Shown piece after piece: positions 16,703 to 25,173 of a stretch of 64,000 nt of DNA. The notes under the pieces are model-generated. The model saw nothing but the letters and a program-made list of their open reading frames with translations, searched no databases and was not told where the DNA came from. Each line of letters starts with the position of its first letter. Position 1 is the first letter of the stretch. The position numbers and the translations under genes are program-made. The stretch is from CAYMPH01 sp964392365 (GTDB lineage Bacteria; Spirochaetota; UBA4802; UBA5550). The DNA is taken from positions 1-64,000 of the forward strand of contig CAYMPH010000017.1 in assembly GCA_964392365.1 (NCBI GenBank), in the 5' to 3' direction.

Positions 16703-18250
16703 TTAATTATATTTCTGTTTCAGTTCGCGCTTGAGAATTTTTCCGGAAGGATTTTTCGGAAGTGCTTCAATGAATATAATTTTTTTGGGACACTTGAATC
16801 CGGCAAGTTTATTTTTTGCAAAGGAAATAATTTCATCTTCTTTGACTGCTGAACCGGGTTTTTTTACAATAAAAGCAGCGACTACTTCAATCCATTTCGG
16901 ATCTGATAATCCGACAACTGCAACTTCCACCACATCCGGATGCTGGTATAGAACCTCCTCAACTTCTCTTGATGCTACGTTTTCTCCGCCGGTTTTTATC
17001 ATGTCTTTCTTGCGGTCAACTACAAAGAGGTACCCGTCTTCGTCGAATCGTCCGAGGTCTCCGCTGTGAAACCATCCGCGCTCAAATGCTTCTGCAGTTT
17101 TATCTTTATCATTTAGATATCCTGTCATTACATGACCAGAACGGTGTACAATTTCTCCAACTTCATTTGCAGGTATGAATTTTCCATCATCGTCCATGAG
17201 CTTGGTTTCAACATTAAGAACAGGTTTTCCGGCTGAACCGGGTTTTCTCAGCTGATCTGCCGGTTTTAATATTGTTGCAACCGGGCCCATTTCTGTCTGG
17301 CCGTAATAGTTCCAGAGCCTGATTCCTGTGAAAACATTATCGAGCTGTTTTATTATTTCAACAGGCATGATACTCGCGCCGTATGCGATTTTTTTAAGAC
17401 TTTTCATATTGTAATCTTTGAATTTCGGATGGTTGAGTATTCCGATCCAGACAGTTGGCGGAGCAAACATATGGTCAATTTTATAGTTCTCGATGTTCTT
17501 CATCATTTCAACAGGATCTGCTTTGTGAAGTATAATATTTGTGGCTCCGGTATAAAGAAACGGCACGAGAAAGCAGTGAAGCTGCGCGCAATGAAACAGA
17601 GGAAGAGCATGGAGGGATATATCATCAGTTGAGTACTCGCCTTCGAAAATGCAGCTGTGGTACTGCGACATCAGAGCCCTGTGCGAAAGCATTGCGCCTT
17701 TGGGCTTGGATTCGGTACCGCTCGTGTAAGGAATCTGGACGATATCTTCAGGAAGAACATCAATTTCAGGATCAACATCAGACATGGATTTCATCTCTTC
17801 TTCGAGATTAAAAAACCCGCCAGGAAGATTGCCGCCGTTAAGTGGTATAAAACCCCATTTTTCTACTGATGGAAAATCTTTAATATTCTTTTCAACCAAC
17901 GGATATAGCTGATCTTCTACAATGAACATTTTTGCATTTGCGTGGGAGACTATATATACTATTTCCTGGCTGTTGAGCATATAGTTTATCGGAACCTGTA
18001 AAGCGCCGATTTTAGCCAGGCCGAAAAAACAGATCGCATAGAAATGTGAGTTATAAGCATTTATGGCAACCCTGTCGCCTTTTTTAATTCCCATAGATGT
18101 CATCAGATTTGCGAATTTAATGGATTCTCTTTCGAGGTCTGAAAAACTTAATTTTATATCTCTGAAATAAATTGCAGTTTTATTGCCGTGTTTCTGCGCT
18201 GCCCTCCGCGTCATGTCTCCTATCGTGTCTCTGCTGATCTTGTTTGACAT
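16703..18250 (-). CDS. AMP-forming acyl-CoA synthetase (FadD-like)
   Basis: The 515-residue adenylate-forming ligase activates a carboxylic acid, probably a medium- or long-chain fatty acid, to its CoA thioester. Motifs seen: the P-loop-like IPYTSGTESKPKGAMLSHRA (about 165-184), YYGQTEMG (about 310), the GWFHSGDLGRFDEDGYLFVVD hinge and ATP-binding Asp, and the catalytic lysine in NPSGKILKRELK at the C-terminus. GGGAGG precedes the ATG. The exact substrate is unknown. It is transcribed alone on the minus strand. Confidence 0.88.
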   Translation of the reverse strand: MSNKISRDTIGDMTRRAAQKHGNKTAIYFRDIKLSFSDLERESIKFANLMTSMGIKKGDRVAINAYNSHFYAICFFGLAKIGALQVPINYMLNSQEIVYIVSHANAKMFIVEDQLYPLVEKNIKDFPSVEKWGFIPLNGGNLPGGFFNLEEEMKSMSDVDPEIDVLPEDIVQIPYTSGTESKPKGAMLSHRALMSQYHSCIFEGEYSTDDISLHALPLFHCAQLHCFLVPFLYTGATNIILHKADPVEMMKNIENYKIDHMFAPPTVWIGILNHPKFKDYNMKSLKKIAYGASIMPVEIIKQLDNVFTGIRLWNYYGQTEMGPVATILKPADQLRKPGSAGKPVLNVETKLMDDDGKFIPANEVGEIVHRSGHVMTGYLNDKDKTAEAFERGWFHSGDLGRFDEDGYLFVVDRKKDMIKTGGENVASREVEEVLYQHPDVVEVAVVGLSDPKWIEVVAAFIVKKPGSAVKEDEIISFAKNKLAGFKCPKKIIFIEALPKNPSGKILKRELKQKYN

Positions 18251-18527
18251 TTCATCCTCCCTTTAAATAATCTATGTTAATTAATTTCCTTGTATTTTTT
18301 TTATTCATTACATAAGATTTTGTTCAGTTAATTTATTTACTTTTAATTAAGATAAACGGTTTGTCAAGAAATATAGTTGTATGGGATTCTAATTATCAGC
18401 GTTGTTTTTGATGATATAAGCGGTATATTTTGATCTATTTTTATGCTTTGGAAATGCGGTTATTGTGCACGATCAATTAATAATGATGCAAAAATAGAAG
18501 TGTAATGGATTATGATTCGTCAGATCA

Positions 18528-19199
18528 TCAGATCATGAATTTCCAAACACCATACCAGTAAAAGGCTGAACCTGACAGTACAAATAAATGCCATATTGCA
18601 TGATTATAAGGAATTTTTCTGAATACATAAAATATTATGCCTACAGTATAGCTTAATCCGCCTGCAACTATTATAGGAATCAGATCTGCAGGCATGTTGT
18701 TGAAAAATGGTTTCCAGTAAAAAACAAGAAGCCACCCCATTGCGAGATAAACTGAAACATGCAGAATTCTGAATCTTTTCCAGAAAATGATTTTAAAAAT
18801 CATTCCGAAAAGCGCAATGCTCCAGATTAAAATTATCAGCATCCTGCCTGTATTTCCTCCTGCAAAATAGCTGTATGGAGTATATGTTCCTGCTATAAGA
18901 AAATATATTGAGAAGTGATCCGCAATCCGGAGAAATTTTTTCAGGGTCTCATTTTCTGAAAGGTGATAAGCTGAAGATGATCCGTATAAAGTTATCATTG
19001 AAAGACCGTATAGAATTAAGACTGATAGAGGATACTCAGAGCCGGTATGGTTATGTTTCCATAGAAGAAGAACCATTCCTGTAATAGAAAAAATCAGCCC
19101 CATAATGTGAGTAATGCCATTAATGATTTCGTGTTTTCTATCAAGCTCGTTGTGCAGAGTAATATTTATATTTGCCCAGTTTATTATCCGCTGTTTCAT
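18528..19199 (-). CDS. Hemolysin III / PAQR-family membrane protein
   Basis: The 223-residue protein has seven hydrophobic helices and the family's conserved metal-ligand signatures: HEIINGITHIMG in the first helix, SSAYHL near residue 80, ADHFSIYFLIAGTYTP near 95-115 and HAIWHLFVL at the C-terminal end. Members are putative membrane hydrolases, with roles in membrane lipid homeostasis proposed for relatives. It is divergent from the PPC lipoprotein gene across 109 nt. Confidence 0.88.
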   Translation of the reverse strand: MKQRIINWANINITLHNELDRKHEIINGITHIMGLIFSITGMVLLLWKHNHTGSEYPLSVLILYGLSMITLYGSSSAYHLSENETLKKFLRIADHFSIYFLIAGTYTPYSYFAGGNTGRMLIILIWSIALFGMIFKIIFWKRFRILHVSVYLAMGWLLVFYWKPFFNNMPADLIPIIVAGGLSYTVGIIFYVFRKIPYNHAIWHLFVLSGSAFYWYGVWKFMI

Positions 19200-19308
19200 T
19201 TTAATCCTCTGATGCTACTTTTAAATTAATGTATGCCGGATGCAAGCTAAAACTTTCTTTTGCAGTTATAAAAAATATTTGACTTAAATCAGCATTGAAG
19301 GATTAAAA

Positions 19309-20883
19309 TTGATTATGAAAAATAAAATTAGAATAAAAACTGCGATCCTGATAATGTTATTATTTTCGTTCGCTTTTTTTTCCTGTAAAGAAAAGCCGGC
19401 AAGAGAAATTGAGCCGAACGATTCCTTTTCCACAGCAAATAAAATTGAATTAAATAAACCTGTTGAAGGATTTTTTAACAACCCGTACGATAAAGATTTT
19501 TATGTTTTAGAAATTTTAAGTGATTCAATTCTTGATATTTCTCTTTCAGAAGTAAAAGGGGTGAATCACGCGTTTCAGATATGGAAAAAGGAGGATGTGC
19601 CGGTTTTACTCAAAACAGTTGATGATAACAGGAAGTCCTCGCCTGAAAGGATAGCAAATTTTTTTGTATCTCACGGCACTTATTATATAGTTGTTCTTCA
19701 TGGTGACAGAGATCCTCAAAAAGAAAATCTTGAAAACCCGTATTTGTTAAAAATTACAAAGAGAGATTTCAGCTCAGAGGAAATGGAGCCGAATGATACA
19801 ATGGAAACTGCAAACCCGATTACTCCCGGAATCGAAATTAAGGGCTTCTTCTCTCCTGCATTAAACAGAATGAAAACTGATAAGGAATTCATGTACAGGG
19901 AGGAGGACTGGTTTGTACTGGAGAAAAAATCCGACTCTTCAAAAAAAGAAATACTGAATATATCTTTATCGGGAGTGAGCGGAGTAAATTCTATTTTATA
20001 TCTTTACGATTCTGAAGGAAATGAAATCGCAGTATCTGATGAAAACGGAGCAGGCGCGGGCGAATCGATTCTCGGAGTCGGTTTGACTGATGAAGGAAAG
20101 TACTATATACTGGTTGCAGCAGTCGGTTACAGTTTCAATCATGATGAACCTTATACCCTTAAAGCCTCATATCAGGAATATGATCCTTTGTACGAGGTTG
20201 AGCCGAATAACACTTTTGCAACTGCGAATGACATTTCAAATGGAGAGTTAAAGGGCAGAATCAATAATAAAAAAGATATTGATATATTTTATTATAAAGC
20301 TTCAAAGTCTCCGTGGATTTACAGGGTGGAGCTTGTGCCTGCCGGAAAATCTGACCTGAAATTTACTCTTTTCAATTCTGATAAGAAAAAGATTGCTGAA
20401 GTGAACAACACCGGAACAGGTGAAATTGAAGTTCATCCGAATTTTTATTCAACCGGGAATTTTTATATTGCAGTTGATTTAAAAACCCTGCCTGAAAATA
20501 TTTCAGATACTGAATATACTCTTACAGTTAAACCGTTTGAAGATATAAAAAATCAGGAAATTGAGCCGAATGATTCAAAGAATGAAGCAACAAGGATAAC
20601 TTCTGAAGAGATACGTGGTTTTATTTCAAAAAAAGGCGATAAGGATTATTTTTTACTTGAATATAACGCGCGTGCAAAGAATAATTATGAAATCGTTGGA
20701 GTCAGGGGCGGTGAAATCAAAGTTTCTGTAACTGATCCGCTCGGATATATAATAAAAAGTGTTAATGTCCGGACAGATAATAAAATAAAGATATCCGAAA
20801 TTATAGATAAAAAAGGCTACATCATTATCGAATCTGTAGTGGAGAATTATAACAGCGGTTATGTAATCAGGTTCGGGAGGTAA
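19309..20883 (+). CDS. Lipoprotein with four PPC-type domains
   Basis: The 524-residue protein starts with a signal sequence ending in a lipobox-like FAFFSC. Four repeats of about 125 residues each open with an EPND-type motif (EPNDSFSTANKI, EPNDTMETANPI, EPNNTFATANDI, EPNDSKNEATRI). This is the signature of pre-peptidase C-terminal (PPC) beta-sandwich domains, here without any protease domain. TTG 19309 is favoured because AAGGA lies 6 nt upstream; the nearby ATG 19315 would be 12 nt away. It probably forms a surface or periplasmic binding protein. A second lipoprotein follows 3 nt later. Confidence 0.8.
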   Translation: MIMKNKIRIKTAILIMLLFSFAFFSCKEKPAREIEPNDSFSTANKIELNKPVEGFFNNPYDKDFYVLEILSDSILDISLSEVKGVNHAFQIWKKEDVPVLLKTVDDNRKSSPERIANFFVSHGTYYIVVLHGDRDPQKENLENPYLLKITKRDFSSEEMEPNDTMETANPITPGIEIKGFFSPALNRMKTDKEFMYREEDWFVLEKKSDSSKKEILNISLSGVSGVNSILYLYDSEGNEIAVSDENGAGAGESILGVGLTDEGKYYILVAAVGYSFNHDEPYTLKASYQEYDPLYEVEPNNTFATANDISNGELKGRINNKKDIDIFYYKASKSPWIYRVELVPAGKSDLKFTLFNSDKKKIAEVNNTGTGEIEVHPNFYSTGNFYIAVDLKTLPENISDTEYTLTVKPFEDIKNQEIEPNDSKNEATRITSEEIRGFISKKGDKDYFLLEYNARAKNNYEIVGVRGGEIKVSVTDPLGYIIKSVNVRTDNKIKISEIIDKKGYIIIESVVENYNSGYVIRFGR

Positions 20884-20886
20884 TTT

Positions 20887-21348
20887 ATGAGAAAGATAAT
20901 TTGTATAATGATTGCTGCAGCTTTTATAGGATGCACACAGCAGGTAATCAAGAAAGATGAACCGGGCGGAACAATTTATCTTGCACCTGAAAGATATAAT
21001 CTCCAGTTTACAGGTTACAGCACAGCTATTGATGATCCGAAAAACGACAGAAGATCCTATTATAAAATAATCCTTAATAAAATTGATGAAGGAAGAACAA
21101 CCTTCGGTCTTGAATCTCAGGGCAAATCCTATGAAGCAATGCTTGAAGCAAACAGGCATCTTCTTGTAGTGGAAAAGTGGGTTCTTGATGAGAAGGCAGG
21201 TCAGTATGTAAAGCTTAATAATATTGAGCAGCCTAAGCCGAATTTCTATTATTTCAATACAGAGAAAGATAAAATTGTAATTGTAGAAATGAAAGAAGGA
21301 AAAAACGGCAAGGCTGAATTTACTTCAAGCTTCAAGCTTAAGGAGTAA
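20887..21348 (+). CDS. Small lipoprotein of unknown function
   Basis: This is a 153-residue protein with an N-terminal hydrophobic segment and lipobox (AAFIGC, Cys16). The mature part is polar and predicted beta-rich (IILNKIDEGRTTFGLESQGK; FYYFNTEKDKIVIVEMKEG). No family is recognised. It lies 3 nt after the PPC lipoprotein, so the two are probably one transcript. Confidence 0.65.
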   Translation: MRKIICIMIAAAFIGCTQQVIKKDEPGGTIYLAPERYNLQFTGYSTAIDDPKNDRRSYYKIILNKIDEGRTTFGLESQGKSYEAMLEANRHLLVVEKWVLDEKAGQYVKLNNIEQPKPNFYYFNTEKDKIVIVEMKEGKNGKAEFTSSFKLKE

Positions 21349-21353
21349 AAGAA

Positions 21354-21629
21354 ATAGAACGCGGATGACGCGGATTTTTTTTGATTTTCACGGATTTATT
21401 TTTTTATATTTAATTATAACCTACGGAATTAAACTTTTTCTTTTTGAAATGAATTTTTTTGGCTTTTATGCTGGAGTTTAATAGCAGATAATAATGAGAT
21501 TGAAGATATTTCTGGATTAAAATAAAAGTTTAAAAAATGACTGATAAAAAAAATCCTAAAACATCCGTGTCATCCGTGTCATCCGTGTCATCCGTGTCAT
21601 CCGTGTCATCCGTGTCATCCGTGTTCTAT
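21354..21629. mobile_element. 276-bp element with terminal inverted repeats
   Basis: The left end (ATAGAACGCGGATGACGCGG) and the reverse complement of the right end (ATAGAACACGGATGACACGG) match at 18 of the 20 positions shown. Between them there is AT-rich DNA and, at the right end, a 9-nt tandem array. No transposase is inside, so if mobile it is a non-autonomous repeat (MITE-like). It sits between the small lipoprotein and the MORN gene. Confidence 0.5.
21562..21624. repeat. Seven tandem copies of CATCCGTGT
   Basis: Seven perfect head-to-tail 9-nt copies occupy 63 bp. Because the unit is three codons long it keeps a frame open (Ser-Ser-Val repeats) that happens to run into the MORN gene. 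The relation of the unit to the element's terminal repeat (CGGATGAC) suggests the array grew from one end of that element. Confidence 0.92.
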
Positions 21630-21701
21630 TATTATTTATTTAAATTTCCCCTCCATTTCATTGAGCCTCTACGGTATAATAAATACAGCAAATTGGCGTT
21701 T

Positions 21702-22400
21702 ATGAAATATATTCTAATCCTTCCTCTGGTAATAATTTTAAATATTCATATTTCAGCTGAGTGTGTTTCCGGAAACTGCGAAAACGGTTCCGGTGTTTTT
21801 CAATATCTGAATGGATCAAAATACGAAGGTTATTGGGAAAACGGCAAAAGAAGCGGTATTGGAAGTTTTTACCATGCAGGCGGCATGGAGTATCATGGAA
21901 ATTTTAAAGATGACAAGCCTCATGGAGAGGTGCTTGTTTTTTATGCTGACGGCAGAAGAAAAAAAGCAGTATTTTCAAGCGGGAGAACAGTTAAATTTAT
22001 AAGAATTGAAGATTCGACCATTGACGGTGATTTTACCTTCGGAGAGTTCGATTTTAACGGAAAGTATAAAGGCTGGTACAAGGGTGATGCTGTGACAGGA
22101 TATAAACCGCACGGCAAGGGCACTATGAAATTTAAAACAGGATCAACATACGAAGGTTCCTGGCTTAACGGACGTGTTCACGGACGGGGTCTTATGACCT
22201 GGGATAACGCTTCAAAATACGAAGGCGAGTGGGACAACGGCAAAAGAAGCGGAAACGGAACTTATTTATGGCCGGACGGATCAAAATATGAAGGCGCCTG
22301 GCATGAGAATCAAAGAAACGGGTACGGGATTTTTTACTCAAAGGATGGGGTGGTGGAGAAAGGAGTTTGGAAGGATGATGTGCTGGTGGAGAGAAAATGA
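21702..22400 (+). CDS. Exported MORN-repeat protein
   Basis: The start at ATG 21702 gives a signal peptide (KYILILPLVIILNIHISA) and a 232-residue protein. A longer frame back to 21537 would encode the tandem repeat and bury the signal peptide, so I reject it. The mature part has about seven MORN repeats (YEGYWENGKRSGIGSF, YEGSWLNGRVHGRGLMTW, YEGEWDNGKRSGNGTYLW, YEGAWHENQRNGYGIFY and more degenerate ones). MORN repeats form elongated beta sheets that bind lipids or proteins. Expected location: periplasm or cell surface. Confidence 0.8.
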   Translation: MKYILILPLVIILNIHISAECVSGNCENGSGVFQYLNGSKYEGYWENGKRSGIGSFYHAGGMEYHGNFKDDKPHGEVLVFYADGRRKKAVFSSGRTVKFIRIEDSTIDGDFTFGEFDFNGKYKGWYKGDAVTGYKPHGKGTMKFKTGSTYEGSWLNGRVHGRGLMTWDNASKYEGEWDNGKRSGNGTYLWPDGSKYEGAWHENQRNGYGIFYSKDGVVEKGVWKDDVLVERK

Positions 22401-22498
22401 AGCAATCCCTATTCCACGGCCCCTTTCCCTTGGAATGAAGGGCAAGGGGAGTAGTGTAAACACTTTGAATTTATTTATTACAATAATTATTCAGTAAG

Positions 22499-22746
22499 CC
22501 GGTGCTTTACCAACCGGATGAATAGTTGATGTTCCAAAACAGTATTTAGAGAGGCAGGCACCGCATGCCCTTACAATAGGATAGAGAGAGTTTTGCAGCA
22601 TGTGTAGGCACTTAGCCCCTGCGGCAATTAGCAGCGGCTTTCGGGTGGTCGCTCTCGTCCATCCATGGACTTCGCGACATTGGTACATCCTGTACGGCAG
22701 ATTCTCAAGGAGGGCTGCTTTTCCGTAAAAGCAGTCCTTCTTGAGA
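22499..22746. ncRNA. GC-richer structured non-coding element
   Basis: The roughly 500 nt between the MORN gene and the SPFH operon contain a block visibly richer in G+C than its surroundings and full of inverted repeats. These are CCGGT/ACCGG (22499-22517), a two-part stem GTCGC + GTCCAT / ATGGAC + GCGAC (22648-22678), and a 20-bp stem at 22703-22722 / 22727-22746 with a CCGT loop. The last stem is fully paired only on the + strand when two G-U pairs are allowed, which favours an RNA read rightward. A short minus-strand frame across it has no homology I recognise. It could be an RNA gene or an acquired repeat. Confidence 0.4.
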
Positions 22747-22862
22747 GTTAAATTATACTGAATATTCAAAATAAAACCAGCCCTGCGCCAGCAGAATTGC
22801 ATTAAATATAAGTTTTTACTCCATATAGCCGATTTTAAAATCTAAAAATTTCCAATAATCTC

Positions 22863-22891
22863 TTGACTTATCGAGTCAAATATGTTATTAA
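22863..22891 (+). promoter_or_regulatory. Sigma-70-type promoter with palindromic -35 region
   Basis: TTGACT (22863-22868), a 17-nt spacer and TATTAA (22886-22891) precede the ATG at 22899 by only 7 nt. The -35 is one arm of the palindrome TTGACT-tatcg-AGTCAA (22863-22879), a possible operator. There is no ribosome-binding site between, so the transcript may be leaderless. Confidence 0.6.
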
Positions 22892-22898
22892 TAAAACC

Positions 22899-23426
22899 AT
22901 GGAAAATCCGGATATAATTAAGATAAAAGACAAAGTTCGTCAGGGCAGGGATATCGTTGACAGGATGCTTGCAGTAATTCCCGGCTATAAAAGCTATGTT
23001 GAAAGCGCTGAAGCATATGATTCAGATAAAGTCGTGAGGGAATATATTTCAGATAAATTTATAAGACTTAAATCCGAAATAACTTCTTTTTCATCAGGTC
23101 TTGTCAGAAAGGGCGAACACGGTATTGTTAAGGAAATAGAATCTGTAACTATTTTCATGGAACGCATACTGAAGAAATGCCAGTACGCAGATTATTCCAG
23201 TTCAATTTTTGCCAAAATGAAGATCACTGAATCTGAAAAAAGCAAACTTGTTGATTTTGACAGTATGCTTCTATCCCTACTTGAAGAAATGGGAACCTTT
23301 GTTTCATCTCTGGATCAGGCGGAAATTTCAGGAATTGAGCAGATATTAAAAAGCTTAAAAATTAAGCTGAAAGAATTTGAAAAAGCTTATGAAGATAGAA
23401 AATTTAAAATTATGGAGGGCATCTAA
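22899..23426 (+). CDS. Helical protein of unknown function, first gene of SPFH operon
   Basis: This is a 175-residue, largely alpha-helical, charged protein (IKIKDKVRQGRDIVDRMLAV; LKSLKIKLKEFEKAYEDRK) with coiled-coil tendency at the C-terminus. The start is ATG 22899, just downstream of the -10 box; the frame is open further upstream but that part overlaps the promoter. Its stop touches the start of the SPFH gene. I do not recognise a family. Its position suggests a regulator or adaptor of the SPFH complex. Confidence 0.6.
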   Translation: MENPDIIKIKDKVRQGRDIVDRMLAVIPGYKSYVESAEAYDSDKVVREYISDKFIRLKSEITSFSSGLVRKGEHGIVKEIESVTIFMERILKKCQYADYSSSIFAKMKITESEKSKLVDFDSMLLSLLEEMGTFVSSLDQAEISGIEQILKSLKIKLKEFEKAYEDRKFKIMEGI

Positions 23427-24563
23427 ATGGCTTTAATAGATGTTGTAGAATGGAAAAACGCGAAAGATGAAATAATTTACAAATTTCCGGAGGGAGCAGT
23501 TTCTCTGGGCGGACAGCTTATCGTCATGGAAAATCAGGAGGCATTTCTATTCAAAGAAGGACGCGCACTTGATTCATTCGGGCCGGGCAGACATACTTTA
23601 AAAACAGGAAATATTCCAATTCTTGAAAAACTAGTCAATCTTCCTTTCGGAGGGAAAACACCTTTCCCAGCTGAGGTTTATTTTGTGAATAAAACAGAGA
23701 TTCCAAACCTGAAATGGGGAACAAAGACTCCAATGCAGATTCTTGATCCGATCTACAATCTGGCAGTTCCTGTCAGGGCTTTCGGAAATTATTCTATAAG
23801 AATTAAGGATGTAAAAGCTTTTCTTATTACTGCAATAGGAGCCTGGCATGCTTATACCTCAGAGGAAATAGGCACAGCACTTAGAGATCAGATAATACTG
23901 CCTAAACTTCAGGATCTGATCGCAGAATTCATGCTTAAGCAGAATATCACTATTCTTAAACTAGCTGCGCAATATGATGAGATAGGAGCTTCAGGAAAAG
24001 GCAAGATCGCAGAGGAATTTGAAAGCTTTAATCTTGAGTTAATCCGCTTTGCTGTTGAATCAATAAATATTCCGGATGACGATGAGTCAGTTATCAGACT
24101 TAAGAAAGCTCTTGCTGATAAAGCTGAGATTGATATCATGGGCGATAAATACCAGATGAAGAGAACATTCGACACTATGGAAAAAGCTGCAGCAAACGAA
24201 GGTATGGCAGGCGGCATGATGGGAGCAGGCATGGGCGCCGGTATGGGCCTTGGCATGGGCAATATGATGGGTAACGCTATGGGTGGAGCTATGGCCGGCG
24301 GAATGGCAGGCGGCGCACAGCAGAAAGCATGTCCTCACTGCAATGCAATGAATCCGGCAAATGGCAAATTCTGTTCTTCATGCGGTAAAGAAATGACAGT
24401 TGCGATGATGGCATGTCCAAAATGCAATGCTCAGATTCCGGCTGGTTCAAAATTCTGCCCTTCATGCGGAACAAACACACAGGGTGTTCCATGCGTGAAA
24501 TGCAATGCAAAACTACAGCCAGGTGCTAAATTCTGCCCTGAATGCGGAGCTCAGCAGGGATAG
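23427..24563 (+). CDS. SPFH-domain protein with C-terminal zinc ribbons
   Basis: The 378-residue protein has an SPFH/band-7-like domain of the YdjI type (residues about 15-250; VENQ-type strand VMENQEAFLFKEGRA, GPGRHTL, and the helix after ITAIGAWHAYTSEE). A Gly/Met-rich linker (about 252-295) follows, then three CxxC...CxxC zinc ribbons (CPHCNAMNPANGKFCSSCG; CPKCNAQIPAGSKFCPSCG; CVKCNAKLQPGAKFCPECG). There is no obvious transmembrane helix. SPFH proteins form large membrane-associated rings. The neighbouring DUF4178/DUF350 genes suggest a membrane-stress or membrane-remodelling complex. Confidence 0.85.
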   Translation: MALIDVVEWKNAKDEIIYKFPEGAVSLGGQLIVMENQEAFLFKEGRALDSFGPGRHTLKTGNIPILEKLVNLPFGGKTPFPAEVYFVNKTEIPNLKWGTKTPMQILDPIYNLAVPVRAFGNYSIRIKDVKAFLITAIGAWHAYTSEEIGTALRDQIILPKLQDLIAEFMLKQNITILKLAAQYDEIGASGKGKIAEEFESFNLELIRFAVESINIPDDDESVIRLKKALADKAEIDIMGDKYQMKRTFDTMEKAAANEGMAGGMMGAGMGAGMGLGMGNMMGNAMGGAMAGGMAGGAQQKACPHCNAMNPANGKFCSSCGKEMTVAMMACPKCNAQIPAGSKFCPSCGTNTQGVPCVKCNAKLQPGAKFCPECGAQQG

Positions 24564-24566
24564 TTT

Positions 24567-25169
24567 ATGGCATCGTATAATTGCTCCTCTTGCGGAGCAG
24601 CGATCGAAATTACAAACAGATTCAGCAAGGTCGTTGTCTGTTCATACTGCGGAACACATCACAGTGTGAATGATAACGGCCTTGATCCTTCAGGAAAACA
24701 TCCCAAACTTGCAGAATATCCATCCATATTTAAAGTCGGATTAGCCGGAACAATTCTCGGTAAGCCTTTCAAAGCACTCGGCAGAATTAAGTATAAATAT
24801 GATGGCGGATATTTTACTGAATGGTTTCTCGATTACGATGAACAGACCGCATGGTTCACAGAGGACGAGGGAACATATTCAATTTATACGGATCTTCTTG
24901 AAGCAGTTGATATCCCGAATATATCAACACTTAAAGCCGGACAGAATATTGATATCAGCGGCAAAAAGGTTATGATCAAGGAAAAGGGACACGCAACGAT
25001 TGAAGGCGGTGAAGGTGAGCTTTATTTTAAGGCAGAGCCTGGCATGGAAATTACTTATATTGACGCAGTTTCTGAAGGAAAAAAAATTGCAATTGAATTT
25101 TCTGAAAATGAAGTTGAACTTTTTACAGGAAGACCTTTATTGAAAAGGGATATAGTTATCAAGGAATAA
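24567..25169 (+). CDS. Zinc-ribbon DUF4178 protein
   Basis: This 200-residue protein begins with a zinc ribbon (CSSCGAAIE...VVCSYCGTHH, residues 6-31). A DUF4178-type beta domain follows, with the recurring KVGLAGTILGKPFKALGRIK and WTEWFL/WFTEDEG-like elements. It starts 3 nt after the SPFH gene and is cotranscribed. DUF4178 proteins have no established activity; they recur in bacteria beside SPFH, DUF350 and spermidine-synthase-like genes. Confidence 0.8.
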   Translation: MASYNCSSCGAAIEITNRFSKVVVCSYCGTHHSVNDNGLDPSGKHPKLAEYPSIFKVGLAGTILGKPFKALGRIKYKYDGGYFTEWFLDYDEQTAWFTEDEGTYSIYTDLLEAVDIPNISTLKAGQNIDISGKKVMIKEKGHATIEGGEGELYFKAEPGMEITYIDAVSEGKKIAIEFSENEVELFTGRPLLKRDIVIKE

Positions 25170-25173
25170 TTCT

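Noticed and set aside
21562..21624. Regular tandem repeat that might suggest a CRISPR array
   Set aside because: The 9-nt units are contiguous with no spacers, and no cas gene is nearby; it is a simple tandem repeat.
21537..21701. N-terminal extension of the MORN protein through the Ser-Ser-Val repeat
   Set aside because: It would bury a good signal peptide starting at 21702 and encodes the tandem DNA repeat; the frame is open only because the unit is 9 nt.
22491..22802. 103-codon minus-strand frame across the structured element
   Set aside because: No homology I recognise, no ribosome-binding site, and the DNA is better explained by inverted repeats.
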